Source: JAISGQ01 sp045604155
GTDB lineage: Bacteria; Bacillota; Clostridia; Oscillospirales; Acutalibacteraceae
DNA: 64,000 nt
Reading direction: 5' to 3'
NCBI GenBank assembly: GCA_045604155.1
Contig: JAZUNN010000083.1
Span: 16,387 to 80,386 of the forward strand
Below, one piece after another: positions 48,989-58,564 of the stretch. Both the position numbers and the translations under genes were made by a program. Each line of letters begins with the position of its first letter. Position 1 is the first letter of the stretch. Below the pieces are notes generated by a model that made no database searches, was not told where the DNA came from, and saw only the letters and a program-made list of their open reading frames with translations.

Positions 48989-50938
48989 ATGGAAAACAAG
49001 AAGTTTTACATCACAACGCCGATTTATTATCCTTCGGGAAATCCGCACATCGGTCACTGCTACACTACCGTTGCCTGTGACTCGATTGCTCGATATAAGC
49101 GAATGCAGGGTTATGACGTAATGTTCCTTACCGGAACCGATGAGCACGGTCAGAAGATCCAGCAGAAGGCCGCTGAGGCAGGCAAGACTCCCCAGCAGTA
49201 TGTTGATGAGATCGTCGAGATATTCAAGAACCTCTGGAAGTACATGAATATCAACTATGATCGTTATATCCGCACCACTGACGATTATCACGTTGAGTCC
49301 GTTCAGAAGATATTCAAGGCACTTTATGACAAGGGCTATATCTACAAGAGCGCTTACGAGGGCAAGTACTGCACTCCCTGCGAGAGCTTCTGGACAGAGA
49401 CTCAGCTTGTTGACGGCAAGTGCCCCGACTGCGGCAGAGATGTAATCGACGCAAAGGAAGAGGCTTATTTCTTCAGAATTTCTGACTTTGCTGACAGACT
49501 TGAGGACCTTCTCCTCAACACCGATTATCTCCGCCCCAGAACAAGAGCTACTGAGCTTGTAAACAACTTTATCCGCTGCGAGGGCGGTCTGCAGGATCTC
49601 TGCGTATCCCGTACCTCCTTTACATGGGGTGTTCCCGTTACCTTCGACGAAAAGCACGTTATCTATGTATGGATCGATGCTCTTTCAAACTATATCACCG
49701 CTCTCGGCTATGAGAACGGCAAGTACAACGATTTTGACAAGTTCTGGCCTGCTGATGTTCATATGGTAGCTAAAGATATCATGCGTTTCCACGCTATCAT
49801 CTGGCCTGCTATTCTTATGGCTCTTGATCTGCCTCTGCCCAAGCACCTGGCTGTTCACGGCTGGATCACCTTCAACGGTCAGAAGATGAGCAAGTCCAAG
49901 GGCAATGTTGTCGATCCCTTCGTACTCGGCGAGCGTTACGGTGCTGATGCTATCCGCTATCACATCATGCGTGAGATGGCTCTTGGTGCAGACAGCTCCT
50001 TCTCCAACGAGGTCATGATAAACCGCATCAACTCCGACCTTGCAAACGGTCTCGGAAACCTCGTTTCCCGTACTGTTGCAATGGTTGTAAAATACTTCGG
50101 CGGCAAACTGCCCACTGACAGGGCTGCCGGCGAATTTGACGATGATTTCATTGCCGAGATGACTGCACTGCGTGCAAATGTTGATAACTTTGTTGAGGAA
50201 ACTCAGCTTTCCAATGCTCTGGCTGAAATCTTCAAGCTTGTATCCCGTGCAAACAAGTATATCGACGAGACCATGCCCTGGGTTCTTGCAAAGGACGAGG
50301 CAAACAAGCCCCGACTTGCAGCTGTTCTCTACAACCTCCTTGAGGGCATCAGAATCGCTTCCTCTCTCCTCTGCCCCTTCATGCCTACAACCATGCCCGT
50401 TGTTTTTGAGCAGATAGGTGCAACCGAGAGCGATGTTTCCTACGAGAATGCCGATAAGTACGGTGTTCTTCCCCTTGATGTCAAAGTCAAAAAGGGCGAT
50501 ATCATCTTCATGCGAATAGATATCGACAAGGAAATCGAAGAACTCAACGCAATGATAAAGAACAACGAGCCCACTGAAGAGGAGCTCAAGGCTGCTGAGC
50601 TTGCAGGCATTGCAAAGATCGGTATTGACAATTTTGCTGCAGTTGACCTGAGAATCGCAAAGATCGAGGCCTGCGAGCCTGTAAAGAAGGCAAAGAAGCT
50701 CTTAAAGCTTACCCTCAACGACGGTACAGGTACTCCCAGAACCGTTGTCAGCGGTATTGCTCAGTGGTACAAGCCCGAAGACCTCATCGGTCATTCCGTT
50801 GTTATCGTTGCAAACCTCAAGCCTGCTAAGCTCTGCGGAGTTGAGAGCAACGGCATGATCCTCTGTGCAGATGTTGCCGAGGACGATGTAAGAGTAATTT
50901 TTGTTGACGGCATGAAGCCCGGTTCAAAGGTAAGGTAA
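48989..50938 (+). CDS. metG: methionyl-tRNA synthetase
   Basis: Charges tRNA-Met. 649 residues, the long form with a C-terminal tRNA-binding domain. HIGH is at residues 20-23 (NPHIGH), KMSKSKGN is near 300, and the zinc knuckle shows CTPC and CPDC. The C-terminal domain starts near residue 548 (FAAVDLRIAKIEACEPVKKA) and has the OB-fold signature ANLKPAKLCGVESNGMIL. AATGGAGG before the ATG at 48989 sets the start. The stop overlaps the tatD start (TAATG). Confidence 0.97.
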   Translation: MENKKFYITTPIYYPSGNPHIGHCYTTVACDSIARYKRMQGYDVMFLTGTDEHGQKIQQKAAEAGKTPQQYVDEIVEIFKNLWKYMNINYDRYIRTTDDYHVESVQKIFKALYDKGYIYKSAYEGKYCTPCESFWTETQLVDGKCPDCGRDVIDAKEEAYFFRISDFADRLEDLLLNTDYLRPRTRATELVNNFIRCEGGLQDLCVSRTSFTWGVPVTFDEKHVIYVWIDALSNYITALGYENGKYNDFDKFWPADVHMVAKDIMRFHAIIWPAILMALDLPLPKHLAVHGWITFNGQKMSKSKGNVVDPFVLGERYGADAIRYHIMREMALGADSSFSNEVMINRINSDLANGLGNLVSRTVAMVVKYFGGKLPTDRAAGEFDDDFIAEMTALRANVDNFVEETQLSNALAEIFKLVSRANKYIDETMPWVLAKDEANKPRLAAVLYNLLEGIRIASSLLCPFMPTTMPVVFEQIGATESDVSYENADKYGVLPLDVKVKKGDIIFMRIDIDKEIEELNAMIKNNEPTEEELKAAELAGIAKIGIDNFAAVDLRIAKIEACEPVKKAKKLLKLTLNDGTGTPRTVVSGIAQWYKPEDLIGHSVVIVANLKPAKLCGVESNGMILCADVAEDDVRVIFVDGMKPGSKVR

Positions 50939-51705
50939 TGAATTTGAGAATTTTTGACAGTCATGCTCACTATGACAGTGAGAGATATGCCGAAGATCGA
51001 GATAGTGTTTTGTCGCAGATGCCGGAAAACGGCATCTGCGCAATTCTTAATTGCGCATCTGATGTTGAGTCGGCAAAAATGAGCATAGAGCTCTCGGAGA
51101 AATATCCATTTATTTATGCCGCTGTGGGTGTTCATCTCCATGAGGCGGAGGATGTTTCCGAGGATTATATAAGCATCCTGCGTGAGCTTGCAAAGCACGA
51201 AAAGGTTGTCGCCATCGGCGAAATAGGACTTGATTATCACTATGATTTTTCTCCCAGAGACATACAGCGAAAGGTTCTCTGTGAGCAGATAGAGCTTGCA
51301 AAGGAATTAGACCTTCCTGTTGTGCTTCACGACAGAGAAGCTCACGGTGATATGTACGAGATACTTGAAAAGTATGCTCCCATAAAGGGTGTCATGCACT
51401 GTTTTTCAGGCAGTGTTGAGCTTATGAAGCAGTCCGTAAAACTGGGACTTTATATAGGTCTCGGCGGTGCTGTTACATTCAAAAATGCACGAGTACCATT
51501 AGAAGTTGCAGAGGCTGTGCCTCTCGACAGACTTCTCCTTGAGACCGATGCACCCTACATGACCCCTGTCCCCTACAGAAGCAAGAGAAACGACTCAAAG
51601 TATATTGAGCTTGTAGCTGAAAAAATAGCTGAAGTTCGAGGCATTACTGCAGATGAAGTTCTCTCTGCTGCGGAGGAAAATGCAAAAAGACTTTTCGGCA
51701 TATAA
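50938..51705 (+). CDS. tatD: TatD-family hydrolase
   Basis: Metal-dependent deoxyribonuclease-type TIM-barrel protein, 255 residues. Metal ligands and signatures in order: FDSHAHYDSERY at the N-terminus, AIGEIGLDYHYD, LPVVLHDREAH, GVMHCFSG and LLETDAPYMTPVP. The ATG overlaps the metG stop, the usual metG-tatD pair in Firmicutes, though the physiological role is still debated. Confidence 0.95.
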   Translation: MNLRIFDSHAHYDSERYAEDRDSVLSQMPENGICAILNCASDVESAKMSIELSEKYPFIYAAVGVHLHEAEDVSEDYISILRELAKHEKVVAIGEIGLDYHYDFSPRDIQRKVLCEQIELAKELDLPVVLHDREAHGDMYEILEKYAPIKGVMHCFSGSVELMKQSVKLGLYIGLGGAVTFKNARVPLEVAEAVPLDRLLLETDAPYMTPVPYRSKRNDSKYIELVAEKIAEVRGITADEVLSAAEENAKRLFGI

Positions 51706-51735
51706 CCGATATTTTATGATTGTGAGGTAACCACA

Positions 51736-53238
51736 ATGACAGTAAAAGAAGCTTTTGAGAAATTCAGAGAAATTGAATTTAAAATCCATGCTCTTAATCA
51801 TGCCCTTGGAGTAATGTATTACGACGCTTCCACCGGTGCGCCCACTGCAGGCGCCGAAAACCGAGGCAGCACCATGGCTTATCTTTCAGGTCTCAGCTAC
51901 GACCTGACCGCAGGTGAAGAAACCATTGCACTGGCTCGTTTTCTCTCAGAAAACTCAGGTGAGCTTTCTGACCGTGAAAAGCGTGAAGTATCTGAATTCA
52001 TGAGAAATATCGACTACGTTTCAAGTATTCCCAAGGAGGAATATCAGGAATATGTCATGCTTGTCAACGAATCGGAAATCGCTTGGAAAAAGGCAAAAGA
52101 AGAAAACGACTACGACTCCTTCTGCCCTTATCTGCAGAAAATTTTCGATACAAACCGTCGTTTTGCTCAGTATTACAAACCCGAGGAGAACCCCTACAAT
52201 GTAATGCTCGATCAGTACGAGCGTGGTCTTACAACCGACACAGCTGACAAATTCTTCTCCGCCCTTCGTGAAAAGCTTGTCCCCGTAATCAAGGCAATCG
52301 GCGAAAAAGAACAGTTTGATTTTGCCTTTATGAAGGAGAAATATCCTGTTGACAAACAGAGAGAGCTTTCCGACTATCTTATGGAAGTTATGTCCATCGA
52401 CCGCAGCAGATGTGCAATCGGTGAAACAGAACACCCCTTCACAACAAACTTCTGCCCTGATGATGTAAGAATAACCACACATTATTATGACGATTTCACA
52501 AGCTCCATGTACTCCGTTGTTCACGAAGGCGGCCATGCTCTTTATGAGCTTGGGGTCAGCCGTGAACTCACTGCAACAACCCTTGCCGGCGGTGTTTCCA
52601 TGGGTATTCACGAGAGTCAGTCAAGACTTTTTGAAAACAACATCGGCAGAAGCGAAGCTTTCTGCAATCTTGTTTTCCCGAAGATTCAGGAATTGTTCCC
52701 CGAACTGCTTAAAGATACAACTGCTCATGATTTTTATCTTGCAGTCAACAAGAGCGAACCTTCTCTGATCCGCACGGAAGCAGACGAGCTGACTTATTCC
52801 CTTCATATCATGGTTCGTTATGAGCTTGAAAAGCAGATGATCGCAGGCGAAATTACCGCCAAGGATCTGCCCGAGGCATGGAATGCAAAATACAAGGAAT
52901 ATCTCGGCATAGATGTTCCCGATGATGCAAGAGGTGTTCTTCAGGACACCCACTGGGGCGGCGGTATGATCGGCTACTTCCCCTCTTACGCACTTGGCTC
53001 TGCATACAGTGCACAGATAATGGCAAAGATGGGTCATGAGCTTGATATCAATGCAGAGATCGCATCAGGCTCACTTAAAAACATCAACGCATGGCTTACC
53101 GAACACATCTATCAGTACGGCTGTATGTATGACCCTGCCGTACTTCTTGAAAACTGCGTTGGTGCGCCTTTTGACCCCAATTACTATGTTGATTATCTGA
53201 CAAACAAGTACAAGGCTATTTACGGTCTTGATATCTGA
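51736..53238 (+). CDS. M32-family carboxypeptidase
   Basis: Thermostable-carboxypeptidase-1-type zinc enzyme that trims C-terminal residues from peptides in the cytoplasm. 500 residues, normal for the family. The zinc site is HEGGH at about residues 262-266 in VVHEGGHALYELG, followed by GIHESQSRLFENNIGRS with the third ligand. DPNYYVDYL lies near the end. GTGAGGTAA gives the ribosome site for the ATG at 51736. Between tatD (30-base gap) and rph. Confidence 0.93.
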   Translation: MTVKEAFEKFREIEFKIHALNHALGVMYYDASTGAPTAGAENRGSTMAYLSGLSYDLTAGEETIALARFLSENSGELSDREKREVSEFMRNIDYVSSIPKEEYQEYVMLVNESEIAWKKAKEENDYDSFCPYLQKIFDTNRRFAQYYKPEENPYNVMLDQYERGLTTDTADKFFSALREKLVPVIKAIGEKEQFDFAFMKEKYPVDKQRELSDYLMEVMSIDRSRCAIGETEHPFTTNFCPDDVRITTHYYDDFTSSMYSVVHEGGHALYELGVSRELTATTLAGGVSMGIHESQSRLFENNIGRSEAFCNLVFPKIQELFPELLKDTTAHDFYLAVNKSEPSLIRTEADELTYSLHIMVRYELEKQMIAGEITAKDLPEAWNAKYKEYLGIDVPDDARGVLQDTHWGGGMIGYFPSYALGSAYSAQIMAKMGHELDINAEIASGSLKNINAWLTEHIYQYGCMYDPAVLLENCVGAPFDPNYYVDYLTNKYKAIYGLDI

Positions 53239-53251
53239 AAGGAAAAACAAT

Positions 53252-53956
53252 ATGAGACCTGACGGAAGAAAAAACAACGAGCTTCGTCCTGTTGAAATAA
53301 TCCCCAATTTCACCAATACTTCTGGCGGCTCTGTACTTATAAATTGGGGCAACACCAGAGTAATCTGCACCGCTCTGCTTGAAGCAGGCACCATGCCCTT
53401 TCTGAAGGATACAGGCAAGGGCTGGCTCACCGCAGAATACGCAATGCTCCCCTCCTCTACAGGGTCACGCAAGCGCAGAGAAACAAGCAAGCCTGACGGC
53501 AGAAGCACCGAAATAAAACGACTTATCGGCAGAAGCCTTCGCAACGCTGTTGATTTTGAGGCTCTGGGTGAAAACACTATCTGGATAGACTGCGATGTCA
53601 TTCAGGCTGACGGCGGCACTCGTACAGCTTCAATCACAGGTGCTTATGTTGCACTTAAGCTTGGAATCAAAAAGTGGCTTGAGCAGGGACTTATCGAGAA
53701 AGATCCCATTGTTCATCAGATAGCTGCTGTTTCGGTCGGTATTTCAAACAACACTCCTATTGCTGACCTTTGCTACGTCGAGGATTCTGCCGCTGAGGTC
53801 GATATGAATCTCATTATGAACGAAGCAGGCGAATTCATCGAAGTTCAGGGCACAGGCGAAGAGCGTTCCTTCACCCGTTCTGAGCTCAATGAACTCCTTG
53901 AGCTTGGCGAAAATGCCATCAGAGAGCTTATGGAAAAGCAGAATGGTGTGCTGTAA
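53252..53956 (+). CDS. rph: ribonuclease PH
   Basis: Phosphorolytic 3'-5' exoribonuclease that trims tRNA precursors. 234 residues. It begins MRPDGRKNNELRPVEI and has GWLTAEYAMLPSSTGSRKRRE, RLIGRSLRNAVD and WIDCDVIQADGGTRTASITG, all typical. AAAGGAAAAAC before the ATG at 53252 is a better start than the in-frame ATG at 53228, which lies inside the preceding gene. It is often followed by rdgB in Firmicutes, but here rdgB is at 4.3 kb. Confidence 0.96.
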   Translation: MRPDGRKNNELRPVEIIPNFTNTSGGSVLINWGNTRVICTALLEAGTMPFLKDTGKGWLTAEYAMLPSSTGSRKRRETSKPDGRSTEIKRLIGRSLRNAVDFEALGENTIWIDCDVIQADGGTRTASITGAYVALKLGIKKWLEQGLIEKDPIVHQIAAVSVGISNNTPIADLCYVEDSAAEVDMNLIMNEAGEFIEVQGTGEERSFTRSELNELLELGENAIRELMEKQNGVL

Positions 53957-53959
53957 TTT

Positions 53960-54472
53960 ATGCTGTACCTTAAAAAAGTAAACTTTGATGATGCAGATAA
54001 AGAATATCTCTTTGTCCGTGATGTACCTTATGATGAAAACGGATTTATAAACGAATATCATGGCATTTCTCACAGTGATTTTATCGGTTCGGCACTGAAG
54101 CAGATGATTGACTCGGCTAAAGGCATCGGTCTGCCTGAAGGATATGTTCCTGAAACTTTCTATTTCCTCTGGGACAACGATGAAATTGTCGGACTGTTTC
54201 GTTTCCGTCATTTCCTATGCGAATCACTGCGCACAGGTGCAGGTCACATAGGCTATTTCATAAAAGAGGAACATCGTGGCAAAGGGTACGGAAAGGAAGG
54301 CTTACGACAGCTTCTGCTAATCGTAAAGCCCCTTATCCCTGAAGATGAGGTGTATCTGAGAGTCAACAGGGATAACCCTGCTTCGCTTAAAATAATGCTT
54401 CATAACGGCGGATATATTGAACACGAGGATGAACAAAAACACTATGTAAGAATCAGAAAATCCGATATCTGA
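53960..54472 (+). CDS. GNAT-family N-acetyltransferase
   Basis: 170-residue acyl-CoA-dependent acetyltransferase fold. The acetyl-CoA-binding loop (motif A) reads EEHRGKGYGKEGLRQLL near residue 105; DEIVGLFRFRHFL and NPASLKIMLHNGGYIE are also characteristic. Substrate unknown. It follows rph by three bases, with only a weak ribosome site, so it is probably coupled. Confidence 0.88.
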   Translation: MLYLKKVNFDDADKEYLFVRDVPYDENGFINEYHGISHSDFIGSALKQMIDSAKGIGLPEGYVPETFYFLWDNDEIVGLFRFRHFLCESLRTGAGHIGYFIKEEHRGKGYGKEGLRQLLLIVKPLIPEDEVYLRVNRDNPASLKIMLHNGGYIEHEDEQKHYVRIRKSDI

Positions 54473-54478
54473 TATGTT

Positions 54479-54513
54479 AAAAGCACCAACGCAAATGCGT
54501 TGGTGCTTTGATA
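54479..54513. terminator. terminator between GNAT and acidic membrane protein genes
   Basis: Fourteen-base stem AAAGCACCAACGCA with a 2-base loop, between two convergent genes; tails are short in both directions. Confidence 0.75.
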
Positions 54514-55656
54514 TTATTCAGCATCAAGAGTTTTCTTGAATTTATTAAGCTTTGCGTTGTAGACAAATACAAAGATTCCCATCATAAGAAGAGAAATCGC
54601 TGCAAGAATCATTCCTATGCAGAGAACAACAAAATATCCCTTCTCATCAGTGCTATTGAACATATCTTCAGTAAAAAAGTCTTTGAAGCCTATGATATAT
54701 GCGGGAATCTGAACAAAGCAAAGAAGTGCAAATGTAACAGACATTTTCTTTGTTTCCGCACAGACAATAGTATTGCGAAGTCTGCTTATGCTCTTTATTC
54801 CAAATATAAGATGAAGTATAGATATTGCAGAAGCCACCAAGGACATGACACTCATATCTCCAAGAGTAACCATAATCGCAGAGATAATCATAAATATGAG
54901 AGCAATTCTTGCCATTGAGAGACCTGCCGTGGACATGTTTTCACCGTTACGGCCTGCAGAGCCTGCTGCAATTCTGAAGCCGATAAACATGAGCACTGCC
55001 ATTATCAGCTGTATGACAATAGCAATAACAGCAAGTCCCGCTATGCCCAATGTCCTCGCTGAATAGCCGTAAGAACCGACAATCAATCCATCAAACTGTA
55101 TTCCCAGAATATTTTTGCAGAACTTATAAATCAGATCATACATGGCAATATATGCAAGGGACGCAGAGATAAAACCAATACAAAGAAATGTTCCCACATT
55201 GAAAAGGGATTTGTGAATCATTCCGGCTGTAAAACTGCGTACCTTCTGAGCCTTTTCGAGATATGGATCCTTCTTTTTCTCTTCCTTTTCTCTGTTCTGA
55301 TCCATAAATAATGCTGTACCTGCGAAAGCAACTGCCTTGGGGACGTACTTTTCTTCCTCTTCAATTACGGGTGCTTCGTCATCAGGCATACTGTCAACGA
55401 CCGGCTCATCCTCTTCCTCATCCGGGAAACGAATGATCATCGGTTCATCTTCCTCGTCTTCGACAATTACTGTGGTTTCAGCCGCATCCTCAGTCTCTGT
55501 GACTTCAGGGACATCAGCAGCTTCAGCAACTTCAGCAACTTCTGCTTCGGCAGTTTCGACTGCTTCGGTAACTTCAGCTTCAGCTGTGTCAACTGCTTCA
55601 GCGACTTCAGTAACTTCAGCTTCAGCGACTTCGGTGATTTTGTTTTCTGTGCACAT
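54514..55656 (-). CDS. membrane protein with acidic repeat-rich N-terminus
   Basis: 380 residues, unknown function. Residues 1-100 are very acidic and repetitive, with units such as TEVAEAEVTEVAEA, and a run of EDEEDEP/DEEEDEP. After a basic stretch (residues 118-140, with NREKEEKKKD) come about four to five hydrophobic segments (around 152-172, 203-225, 243-275, 303-322 and 345-367). No signal peptide; the acidic part is probably cytoplasmic. GGAGG precedes the ATG at 55656. Monocistronic with its own promoter. No domain recognised. Confidence 0.7.
   Translation of the reverse strand: MCTENKITEVAEAEVTEVAEAVDTAEAEVTEAVETAEAEVAEVAEAADVPEVTETEDAAETTVIVEDEEDEPMIIRFPDEEEDEPVVDSMPDDEAPVIEEEEKYVPKAVAFAGTALFMDQNREKEEKKKDPYLEKAQKVRSFTAGMIHKSLFNVGTFLCIGFISASLAYIAMYDLIYKFCKNILGIQFDGLIVGSYGYSARTLGIAGLAVIAIVIQLIMAVLMFIGFRIAAGSAGRNGENMSTAGLSMARIALIFMIISAIMVTLGDMSVMSLVASAISILHLIFGIKSISRLRNTIVCAETKKMSVTFALLCFVQIPAYIIGFKDFFTEDMFNSTDEKGYFVVLCIGMILAAISLLMMGIFVFVYNAKLNKFKKTLDAE
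55490..55640 (-). repeat. in-frame coding repeats
   Basis: The first part of the acidic membrane-protein gene is built of near-identical 15-24-base units based on GCTGAAGTTACTGAAG, in frame, coding AEVTE/AEVAE-type pentapeptides. Such repeats are prone to change in copy number. Confidence 0.6.
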
Positions 55657-55714
55657 TTTTTATTCCTCCAATAATAATTTTGCTTTATATACTCTTTTCC
55701 ATTAAAGCATTTTC

Positions 55715-55743
55715 AGTATAACTAAAATCAATATTTTTGTCAA
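55715..55743 (-). promoter_or_regulatory. promoter of the acidic membrane-protein gene
   Basis: Minus-strand TTGACA (55738-55743), 17-base spacer, TATACT (55715-55720). Confidence 0.7.
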
Positions 55744-55762
55744 CAACCGATTTAAAGCATAA

Positions 55763-55802
55763 AAGTTCCTTCACCCCTGCAATGTCAGGAATGAAGGAAC
55801 TT
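55763..55802 (-). terminator. terminator of the dnaD/dnaI-like operon
   Basis: AAGTTCCTTCA and TGAAGGAACTT around an 18-base loop; on the minus strand a T4 run follows. It sits four bases after the DnaI-like stop. Confidence 0.7.
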
Positions 55803-55806
55803 ATTA

Positions 55807-56793
55807 TCAGTCTTTTCGTGCAATTCTCAGTTTTATTCTGACATCTCCGCCTATAAACTGATATCGCTTATAGTTACCGTAGATTCTTGAAGTGATGCGT
55901 TCTGTATACCGCTTTTCAAGATCGTCAAACTGGAGATTTGTACTTATTATGGTGGGTCTTCCTGCGCAGAGTCTTGTATCAATAAGATCATGAATCGCTG
56001 CAACCGTAAAGGCTGTTGAAAACTCGACGCCAAGATCATCAAGAATAAGAAGATCACACGATTTGCAAAGTTCAAGTGTGTTGTCATCGGTTACCGCTCT
56101 GCCGAAATGTTCTGCTTCTATTTTGGACAGAAAGCTCTGAACACTTCCGTAAACTACGCCGTAGCCCTTATCTATCACTTCTTTGGCTATGGCCAGTGAC
56201 AGATGGGTCTTTCCAAGGCCTACGCCTCCCTGGAAAAGCAGATTTTCAGATTTAAGCGAAAAATTCCTTGCATAGTCAACACATCTGCGATATATGCCCG
56301 CCATAAGCTTGCGTGGTGAAATGCCGTTTGCACCGGGCTCCTCGGGATAATGCTTTATGTCAAAGGTGTCAAAGGAGCAGAGTGACATGGGGGTTACACT
56401 GTTGAGCTTTTCATATCTTATCTTCTTGATAAGCTCAAGAAGACATTCGCAGGGAGTGCCGTCAACAAAACCTGTGTCAAAGCACTTTTTGCATTCATAA
56501 TCAGGTTCGAGTGTATCAACACCGTTTTCTTCAAGTATTTCCTGCATCCGCTTCTGATGGTTAAGATTGCTTTCTGCAAGCTTTCCCATAGCGGCTTCTA
56601 TGTCAACACCCTCTGCAAGAAGGCTTTTTGCAATCATTATGGATGTCTTTGCTATTGCTTTTTCGTGGTCTGCATATTCAGGAGCCATGCGAACAAGAGC
56701 ATCACGTTTTACCTGTGCCTTCTCCTTTGCATTTTCACGTCTTCCGGCAATAATATTCAATGCTTCCTTATAGGACGGTGCATCAATATTCAT
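55807..56793 (-). CDS. DnaC/DnaI-like helicase loader ATPase
   Basis: AAA+ ATPase that helps load the replicative helicase at origins or restart sites. 328 residues. An N-terminal helicase-interaction region is followed by a Cys motif CKKCFDTGFVDGTPCECL (zinc site as in DnaI). The ATPase core has Walker A GGVGLGKTHLSLAI, Walker B LLILDDLGVE and an arginine-rich end (ERITSRI). AAAGGA lies nine bases before the ATG at 56793 and touches an ATG three codons earlier (56802), so the former is taken. Downstream of the dnaD-like gene by 14 bases. Confidence 0.88.
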   Translation of the reverse strand: MNIDAPSYKEALNIIAGRRENAKEKAQVKRDALVRMAPEYADHEKAIAKTSIMIAKSLLAEGVDIEAAMGKLAESNLNHQKRMQEILEENGVDTLEPDYECKKCFDTGFVDGTPCECLLELIKKIRYEKLNSVTPMSLCSFDTFDIKHYPEEPGANGISPRKLMAGIYRRCVDYARNFSLKSENLLFQGGVGLGKTHLSLAIAKEVIDKGYGVVYGSVQSFLSKIEAEHFGRAVTDDNTLELCKSCDLLILDDLGVEFSTAFTVAAIHDLIDTRLCAGRPTIISTNLQFDDLEKRYTERITSRIYGNYKRYQFIGGDVRIKLRIARKD

Positions 56794-56807
56794 CTGCTTC
56801 ATTCCTT

Positions 56808-57830
56808 TTAATCATCTATATAGTCGAGCATCTCATCCATAAGCATCTGCTCGATCTCTTTTTTATCATAAGTAGGCTCAAAGCGTTCCGCTTTGCCTTT
56901 TTTCTGCTTTTCAGGCGAAACGACGGCATCATATTCTCTGATATCGTCCCTGTCTTTTACCCCGTTTTCATACCAGTTCTTAAGTATTCCGCTCATGTAG
57001 CTGAAGCTCAGCTTGCCTTTCTTATTTACGCAGCGTTCATAGGCTTCAAGAATCAGTTCAGACGATGCTCCGTATTCGTTCACCCATGTATCGCAGGCTG
57101 CCTCTTCTTTATCTGAGGGTTTCGCTCTGTCGATTTCAAGCAGAGATGCAACCTTTCTCCATGCCATTCGTGACTTTGTCTTGTTCTTTACTTTTATCTC
57201 TGCTTTTTCGATGGAATCTATTCCCTCTTCTATCCATCCCTTACCCGTTGATTCTATATATGAAAGGGACATACTTCCCGCAGCTCTGCAGTAATGCAGC
57301 AGTACGGGAACAAGCTTCGGTTCAAGACCGTACCAGTGGGTCAGGGTGACATACATGGAAATATCTCTGTGTGTCAGCTGCTTTGAAAGAATTACCTCCA
57401 CTGCAGCGAGCATTTCAGATATAGCCTCATCCTTTGCCATGATTTCTGCACATTCCTGAAAATTATAGCTTATATTTTCTTTTTTCTTTATTTCTTTTGG
57501 CTTTTCTTCTTTTTTTGGCTCTTCTGCTTTTATTTCCTGTACTTCTTCAGATACCTTCCTGCCTTCCGTTTCTGCAGGAATAATATCATCGCCTTTTTTA
57601 GAGAGAACTCCGCAGTTCATCCAGTAATCAAGCGCATCGGAAGTATCCTGCAAAGAAAGAGAAAGTTTTTCTGAAAGCTCCTCTATGCTTATTTCATTTC
57701 CTGCGTTTCTCAGAACATACAGAAGCACCTTAAGTGATGCCGCACCTGCAAGCTTAATATGTTCATCAACTATGCAGCTTGGAACGGCAAACACCGAGCT
57801 CCAGCAACCTAAATTTACGCAATATTTCAC
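56808..57830 (-). CDS. DnaD-domain replication protein
   Basis: Primosomal protein of the DnaD/DnaB-like group that works with DnaI in helicase loading. 340 residues from a GTG start at 57830, preceded by AAAGGGTGA. A winged-helix-like N-terminal part covers about residues 30-80; a lysine/glutamate-rich linker (95-118) follows; two DnaD-type C-terminal modules come next (about 130-200 and 210-290), the second with the SFSYMSGILKNWYENGV signature (YxxxILxxW). The C-terminus ends in acidic residues. Confidence 0.85.
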   Translation of the reverse strand: MKYCVNLGCWSSVFAVPSCIVDEHIKLAGAASLKVLLYVLRNAGNEISIEELSEKLSLSLQDTSDALDYWMNCGVLSKKGDDIIPAETEGRKVSEEVQEIKAEEPKKEEKPKEIKKKENISYNFQECAEIMAKDEAISEMLAAVEVILSKQLTHRDISMYVTLTHWYGLEPKLVPVLLHYCRAAGSMSLSYIESTGKGWIEEGIDSIEKAEIKVKNKTKSRMAWRKVASLLEIDRAKPSDKEEAACDTWVNEYGASSELILEAYERCVNKKGKLSFSYMSGILKNWYENGVKDRDDIREYDAVVSPEKQKKGKAERFEPTYDKKEIEQMLMDEMLDYIDD

Positions 57831-57872
57831 GGCATTTCACCCTTTCCGATCTTTTTTTGCGGCTGTTTTTAT

Positions 57873-57902
57873 ATTTTACCACAACCTGATACCAACTCTC
57901 AA
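57873..57902 (-). promoter_or_regulatory. possible promoter of the dnaD/dnaI-like operon
   Basis: Minus-strand TTGAGA (57897-57902), 18-base spacer, TAAAAT (57873-57878). Confidence 0.45.
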
Positions 57903-58007
57903 TATTTTTTTCATTTTATGTGGAAAAAAATACTTGTATATGTTATGATTTTTTTACCAACCTTTTTGATTTCAAATCGGTTAATAATTATGAGGGGGTT
58001 CTTTACA

Positions 58008-58547
58008 ATGGAATCTCACGATTTTGATAAACTGATATGTCAGGTAGCTCAGGGGGATTCAGACAGCCTTGAGCTGCTTTATAATGCCTGTGCAAAAGGA
58101 GTTTACGCTCTTGCTTATTCGATTGTAAAAAGTCACGCCATGGCAGAAGATATCATGCAGGATACTTTTGTGCGTGTATGGGCTTCTGCATCGGGTTTTA
58201 CCTCCAGAGGCAACGGCAGGGCATGGATATACCGTATTGCAAAAAATCTGTCTCTCAATGCTGTGACAAGGCGCAGAGCCGATAGTCTTGATGCCCTTAC
58301 AGAGGATAACGGAGATAAAATCGCCTCAGATACCTCCACTGAAACAAGTGCTGTCACCTCTTATTCCATCGATCATGCTCTTGCGTCCCTGCCTGAAAAG
58401 GAGCGGGAAATTATAACTTTACATTCAATGTGCGGTCTTACACTCAATGAAATTGCATCCTATCTTGATGCTCCCTTGGGTACTGTCAAATGGCGCCATG
58501 CTCAGGCCCTGAAAAAGCTGCGGGCACAACTGTCCGACATTATATAG
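58008..58547 (+). CDS. ECF-type RNA polymerase sigma factor
   Basis: 179 residues with region 2 (YNACAKGVYALAYSIVKSHAMAEDIMQDTFVRVW, about residues 21-55, with the DIxQDTF core) and region 4 (LPEKEREIITLHSMCGLTLNEIASYLDAPLGTVKWRHAQALKKLR, about residues 130-175). It lacks regions 1 and 3 as expected. GAGGGGG lies ten bases before the ATG at 58008. It is followed after 17 bases by a single-pass membrane protein, the usual sigma/anti-sigma order. Confidence 0.92.
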   Translation: MESHDFDKLICQVAQGDSDSLELLYNACAKGVYALAYSIVKSHAMAEDIMQDTFVRVWASASGFTSRGNGRAWIYRIAKNLSLNAVTRRRADSLDALTEDNGDKIASDTSTETSAVTSYSIDHALASLPEKEREIITLHSMCGLTLNEIASYLDAPLGTVKWRHAQALKKLRAQLSDII

Positions 58548-58564
58548 AAAGGAAGGTGCATATT

